A stretch of 36,526 bases of DNA from positions 1-36,526 of the forward strand of contig JAFEEL010000029.1 in NCBI GenBank assembly GCA_018241125.1, read 5' to 3'. Position 1 is the stretch's first letter. Each line of letters opens with the position of its first letter. Positions 33,511 to 36,526 of this stretch are shown here, in pieces. The position numbers were made by a program, and so were the translations under genes. The DNA comes from Pseudomonadota bacterium. GTDB taxonomy: Bacteria; Pseudomonadota; Gammaproteobacteria; Xanthomonadales; Xanthomonadaceae. The notes beneath the pieces were generated by a model. That model saw only the letters and a program-made list of their open reading frames with translations, was not told the DNA's origin and did not search any database.

Positions 33511-33600
33511 GGAGAGATGGCCGAGCGGTTTAAGGCACCGGTCTTGAAAACCGGCGTGGTAGTGATACCACCGTGGGTTCGAATCCCACTCTCTCCGCCA
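33511..33600 (+). tRNA. tRNA-Ser (anticodon UGA)
   Basis: A 90-nt gene with encoded CCA end. The acceptor GGAGAGA (33511-33517) pairs with TCTCTCC (33590-33596), with G as discriminator base and CCA at 33598-33600. The anticodon loop CTTGAAA places TGA at 33545-33547, decoding UCA and related serine codons. A long variable arm (GTGGTA-GTGA-TACCAC) and the T arm with GGTTCGAATCC confirm the serine identity. It is transcribed away from the LysR gene, 50 bp downstream of its stop. Confidence 0.97.
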
Positions 33601-33606
33601 TGCCCT

Positions 33607-33912
33607 TCAGCGCTTTTTCGCCGTCGCCAGATAGGCCTTCATCGCCGCCTCGAACTCCTCGAGGCTGCGGCGCAGGCTCATGATGGTATCGGTGTCGTTG
33701 TTGCTGTGCGCGGCGGTCGCCGACGCCTTGTCGCCAAGGATCTTCACCGCGTTGAGCAGGCGTTCGCTGCCGGCGAGCTGACGCACCAGGCGCAAGCTCG
33801 ATTGCAACTCGCTCAGCGCACCCTGCCGGAACTGCGCCGAGCCACCAGCCATGATCCAGCCGGTATCGCGCAGGACGAATCCCAGCAGTTCTTCCAGGGT
33901 CGGTTCGGTCAT
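33607..33912 (-). CDS. Hypothetical protein, helical, 101 residues
   Basis: A short protein starting MTEPTLEELLGFVLRDTGWI, continuing with 'GGSAQFRQGALSELQSSLRL', 'RQLAGSERLLNAVKILGDK' and ending 'AMKAYLATAKKR'. It is predicted all-helical and soluble. No family is recognised. The ATG at 33910-33912 is chosen because the sequence before it is not protein-like; the frame stays open upstream to 34173, which would overlap the divergent phosphoesterase gene. It converges on the tRNA-Ser gene, with 6 bp between the ends. Confidence 0.65.
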   Translation of the reverse strand: MTEPTLEELLGFVLRDTGWIMAGGSAQFRQGALSELQSSLRLVRQLAGSERLLNAVKILGDKASATAAHSNNDTDTIMSLRRSLEEFEAAMKAYLATAKKR

Positions 33913-34042
33913 GGTCGGGCTCGGCCTGAACGGCTCGGTGCATTGTAAGCGCGTGCGGCGTGCCGGTGAAACCGGGGTAAAGTGGCGACCGGCGGGCCAG
34001 TGGGGCCCCGCCACCGACGCCATTGCCAGCCAACCCGAATCG

Positions 34043-35653
34043 ATGCGGCCCGCCCGTAGACCCAGGATCTCGTCGACCGTCGCGTGGATCGGCTTGCTGG
34101 CCGCGGGCGTCAGCGCTGCCGCGCCCGCGCCGATCGTCACGGCCACACCGATCCGGCACCTGGTGGTCATCATCGACGATAGCGTCTCGTTCGACCGCTA
34201 CTTCGCCACCTATCCGCGGGCGGTCAATCCGCCGCATGAACCGGCCTTCCGTGCGGCTGCCGATACGCCGTCGGTCAATGGACTGGGCGGGTGGTTGCTC
34301 GATCGCAACCCCAATCGGGTGAACATGCAAAATGGGGCCGGTGCGATCGGCCCGTTCCGGATTGGTCGCGCGCAGGCGCCCGGCGGCGAGCCCGAGCATG
34401 GCTACGCGGCTGAACAGGGGGCCTTTCACGCCGGCCTGATGGATCGTTTCCCGGTCGCATTGGGTCAGTACGGCGCGGGCAATGCGCGCGGCGAGCCGAC
34501 CGCGCGCAGCGGGATGGTGATGGGGTATTACGACGGCAACACCGTCACCGCATTGTGGAACTATGCGCAACGCTTCGCGATGAGCGACAACTTCCATGCC
34601 ACCACGTTCGGCCCTTCCACGGTGGGGGCGCTGAATCTGGTGTCCGGACAAACCAGCGGCGTCGCCATCAGCACCGGTAATCCGCGGGAGACCACCGTGG
34701 ACGACGGCTATGCCGGCCTGACCGTGATCGGCAATCCCGACCCGTTGCACGACGTGTGTGCGCGTGGCGGGAAAGTGGCGATGGCCGGTCGCAACATCGG
34801 CGATCTGCTCAATCAGGCGCGCGTGAGCTGGGGCTGGTTTCAGGGCGGGTTCGACTTGTCCGCGAGCAACGCCAGCGGCAGCAGCGGCTGCAAACGCAGC
34901 TCGGTCTCGGCCGTCACCGGACGCGCGGCGTACGACTACGTTCCGCACACCGAGCCATTCCAGTATTACCCATCCACCGCCAACCCCACGCACGCACGGC
35001 CGTCGTCGGTGGCGGCGATCGGGCATCCCGGCGATGGCGCCAATCACCAGTACGACCTTGAGGACTTCTACCGTGCGGTGCGCGCCGGCAACATGCCGGC
35101 AGTGGCGTTCTTGAAGCCCGAGGCCGTGCAGAGCGGGCACCCGGCGTACTCTTCGCCGCTCGATGAACAGGCGTTTCTGGTGCGCGTGCTCAACTTCCTG
35201 CAAGACCGCCCGGAGTGGAAGGACACCGCGGTAATTGTGACCTGGGGCGATTCCGGCGGCTGGTATGACCACCAGATGTCGCCCATCGCCAACCAGTCGG
35301 CCAGTCGCGAGGACACCCTCAGCGGGCGTTCGTGCGGAGACGGCGACAGCGCGCTGCCGGGCGTGGAAGCGCGCACCCCGCACGCGCAGGGACGCTGCGG
35401 CTATGGGCCGCGCCTGCCGTTGCTGGTGATCTCGCCGTGGGCGCGGCGCAACTTCGTCGATCATGCGCTGACCGATCAGACCTCGATCTTGCGCTTCATC
35501 GAGGACAACTGGTTGCACGGCGAGCGCGTGGGGCAAGGTTCTTTTGACGCGCTTGCTGGTACGTTGGACAACCTGTTCGACTTTCACGCCGGTTGGCAGC
35601 AGCGCGCCGCGATGCGCATGTTCCTTTCGGAAGCCACCGGGCTGCCGCGCTGA
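34043..35653 (+). CDS. Exported phosphoesterase (AcpA/phospholipase C family) with altered active-site motifs
   Basis: A 536-residue protein with a signal peptide (about 1-27), belonging to the phosphoesterase family of acid phosphatases and phospholipases C. The framework is intact: 'HLVVII...SFDRYFATYP' at 39-58, 'FHATTFGPSTVGALNLVSGQ' with the putative nucleophile in 'GPST' (S192/T193), 'PLDEQAFLVRVLNFLQ', and 'PRLPLLVISPWARRNFVDH'. However, the usual Q-E-N before '.SFD' is D45-D46-S47, and the usual 'W-D-D-S-D-G-W-Y-D-H' is W401-G-D-S-G-G-W-Y-D-H410, so several expected metal ligands differ. It could be an inactive or re-specialised member. The frame is open upstream to 33851, but the signal peptide fixes the start. 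Confidence 0.85.
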   Translation: MRPARRPRISSTVAWIGLLAAGVSAAAPAPIVTATPIRHLVVIIDDSVSFDRYFATYPRAVNPPHEPAFRAAADTPSVNGLGGWLLDRNPNRVNMQNGAGAIGPFRIGRAQAPGGEPEHGYAAEQGAFHAGLMDRFPVALGQYGAGNARGEPTARSGMVMGYYDGNTVTALWNYAQRFAMSDNFHATTFGPSTVGALNLVSGQTSGVAISTGNPRETTVDDGYAGLTVIGNPDPLHDVCARGGKVAMAGRNIGDLLNQARVSWGWFQGGFDLSASNASGSSGCKRSSVSAVTGRAAYDYVPHTEPFQYYPSTANPTHARPSSVAAIGHPGDGANHQYDLEDFYRAVRAGNMPAVAFLKPEAVQSGHPAYSSPLDEQAFLVRVLNFLQDRPEWKDTAVIVTWGDSGGWYDHQMSPIANQSASREDTLSGRSCGDGDSALPGVEARTPHAQGRCGYGPRLPLLVISPWARRNFVDHALTDQTSILRFIEDNWLHGERVGQGSFDALAGTLDNLFDFHAGWQQRAAMRMFLSEATGLPR

Positions 35654-35706
35654 AATTCCCGACACCGGTCGCCCATCCTCTCGCAACACCTCCGGAGACG
35701 CAGATC

Positions 35707-36315
35707 ATGGCCACGTGCAACAAGTGCAATGCCGAGGTCGCCGCCGATGCGCGGGCCTGTTCGGCCTGCGGCAATCCACTGGGCGCGGTGAGCGCGCATG
35801 AAGGCCATCACCTGCAGCAGGCCATCAGCTCGATCTTCGCGCACATCCCGCACCCGCACATCCATCGCCGCAAGGTCGAAGCCCCGAAGGCCACCGCCGA
35901 ACATCATCCCGAGCCGCGCCACCTGGTGGCGCGCTTCAACAACTATCTGGCGGTGAAGATCACCGACGCGGTCGGCACCATGTGGTGCGCCTACGTGTTC
36001 GCGGCGTTGGCCCTGGTGAGCCTGCCCGACGCCATCAAGGGTGGTACCGGGCAGTTGGTCGCGTGGACCGCGCAGACCTTTCTGCAACTGGTGCTGCTGT
36101 CGATCATCATCGTCGGTCAGAAGGTCGCCAGTGAAGCCAGCGATCAACGCGCGGTAAACACCTACAACGATGCCGAGGCGCTGTTGCACGAAGCGGTGCA
36201 GATCCAGCATCACCTCGCGGCCCAGGACGTCTTCCTGCAACGGCTGATCGACGAGTTGTGCGAACGCCGCGACAGCATGCGCGCCATCGATGAGGTTCCC
36301 GACCGGCCGGGGTGA
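35707..36315 (+). CDS. Zinc-ribbon membrane protein, DUF1003-like membrane region
   Basis: A 202-residue protein. Cys4, Cys7, Cys18 and Cys21 ('CNKC', 'CSAC') make an N-terminal zinc ribbon. A His-rich stretch follows (residues 31-70), then two membrane helices (about 88-108 and 118-137) and a helical tail ('VNTYNDAEALLHEAVQIQHH'). The two-helix part with 'VGTMW' and 'SIIIVGQKVASEASDQRAV' recalls DUF1003, which is normally without a zinc ribbon; this match is tentative. GGAG is about 9 bp before the ATG. It follows the phosphoesterase by 53 bp on the same strand. Function unknown. Confidence 0.75.
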   Translation: MATCNKCNAEVAADARACSACGNPLGAVSAHEGHHLQQAISSIFAHIPHPHIHRRKVEAPKATAEHHPEPRHLVARFNNYLAVKITDAVGTMWCAYVFAALALVSLPDAIKGGTGQLVAWTAQTFLQLVLLSIIIVGQKVASEASDQRAVNTYNDAEALLHEAVQIQHHLAAQDVFLQRLIDELCERRDSMRAIDEVPDRPG

Positions 36316-36320
36316 GGGGC

Positions 36321-36390
36321 GGAGGACGGAGGACGGAGGACAGAGGACAGAAGACGGAGGACAGAAGACAGAGGACAGAAGACAGAGGAC
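36321..36390. repeat. Purine-rich 7-bp tandem array (ten units)
   Basis: Ten head-to-tail 7-bp units made of GGAGGAC, AGAGGAC and AGAAGAC start 5 bp after the stop of the zinc-ribbon gene. One strand is almost pure purine apart from one C per unit. It is related in period and composition to the array at 25973-26042. Confidence 0.92.
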
Positions 36391-36411
36391 AGAAAGGGCG
36401 GGGAAGACAGT

Positions 36412-36526
36412 GCGTAGACAGAGCGTAGACAGAGCGTAGACAGAGCGTAGACAGAGCGTAGACAGAGCGTAGACAGAGCGTAGACAGAGCGTAGACAGAG
36501 CGTAGACAGAGCGTAGACAGAGCGTA
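36412..36526. repeat. 11-bp perfect tandem array reaching the window edge
   Basis: Ten identical units of GCGTAGACAGA plus the first 5 bp of another run to the last base, so the true length is unknown. No start or frame typical of a gene is evident. The unit period (11 bp, near one helical turn) puts every copy on the same face of the DNA. Confidence 0.95.

Noticed and set aside
33530-35689. 719-codon minus-strand open frame
   Set aside because: It is antisense to the exported phosphoesterase and runs through the tRNA-Ser gene; no protein motifs are visible and composition is Arg/Ala-rich.

Overview
The window is GC-rich, densely coded chromosomal DNA of a gammaproteobacterium, most likely of the Xanthomonadales/Lysobacterales (a Rhodanobacteraceae- or Lysobacter-like organism). 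This is inferred from the serC-pheA-hisC-aroA order, the resemblance of proteins to those families and the style of the short interspersed repeats; no rRNA or other marker gene is present to prove it. There is no sign of prophage, an intact insertion sequence, CRISPR or plasmid functions.

Layout. 1-5.2 kb: housekeeping and accessory genes (a partial DUF6498-like membrane protein, PhzF-like isomerase, rhomboid protease, membrane diguanylate cyclase, RluF-like pseudouridine synthase, small GNAT protein). 5.3-7.2 kb: a 109-bp tandem repeat, a tiny lysine-rich protein and a TPR protein. 6.8-14.4 kb: a lipid-storage neighbourhood with two phasins carrying basic tails, a PhaD-like TetR regulator, acyl-CoA-binding protein, a two-domain fatty acyl-CoA reductase, a patatin-like lipase and a PHA-system (PHA_gran_rgn) protein. 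No PHA synthase or wax ester synthase lies inside the window. 14.5-24.7 kb: a signalling and envelope block. It holds a double-FHA membrane protein and then a long minus-strand series: ECF-type sigma factor, a 13-bp tandem repeat array, a second and atypical ECF-type sigma factor, a 1413-residue Ser/Thr kinase with a beta-propeller, a small membrane protein, an exported receiver-like protein without phospho-acceptor, and two paralogous outer-membrane beta-barrels. 24.9-29.8 kb: the serC-pheA-hisC-aroA amino-acid operon, with 4-bp overlaps at its last two junctions. 30-36.3 kb: a TonB-like protein, seryl-tRNA synthetase, a LysR regulator, tRNA-Ser(UGA), a small unknown protein, an exported phosphoesterase with altered metal-site motifs, and a zinc-ribbon membrane protein. 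The window ends inside an 11-bp tandem array.

The most interesting part is 15.4-24.7 kb. The second sigma factor lacks the acidic DAED-type residues of region 2.2 and overlaps the kinase gene by 4 bp. This is the arrangement expected for sigma factors switched on by phosphorylation (EcfP/PknT of Vibrio parahaemolyticus is the known precedent). Here a canonical sigma factor sits in front of it, a nine-unit array with a GNGGATTACACCG consensus separates the two, and envelope genes follow on the same strand. Whether these genes form one pathway is inference.

Intergenic DNA is unusually rich in repeats: purine-rich 7-bp arrays at two gene 3' ends, an 11-bp array, a train of hairpins, two copies of a composite element in opposite orientation, and a dispersed TTCAACAGC-containing element at three loci.
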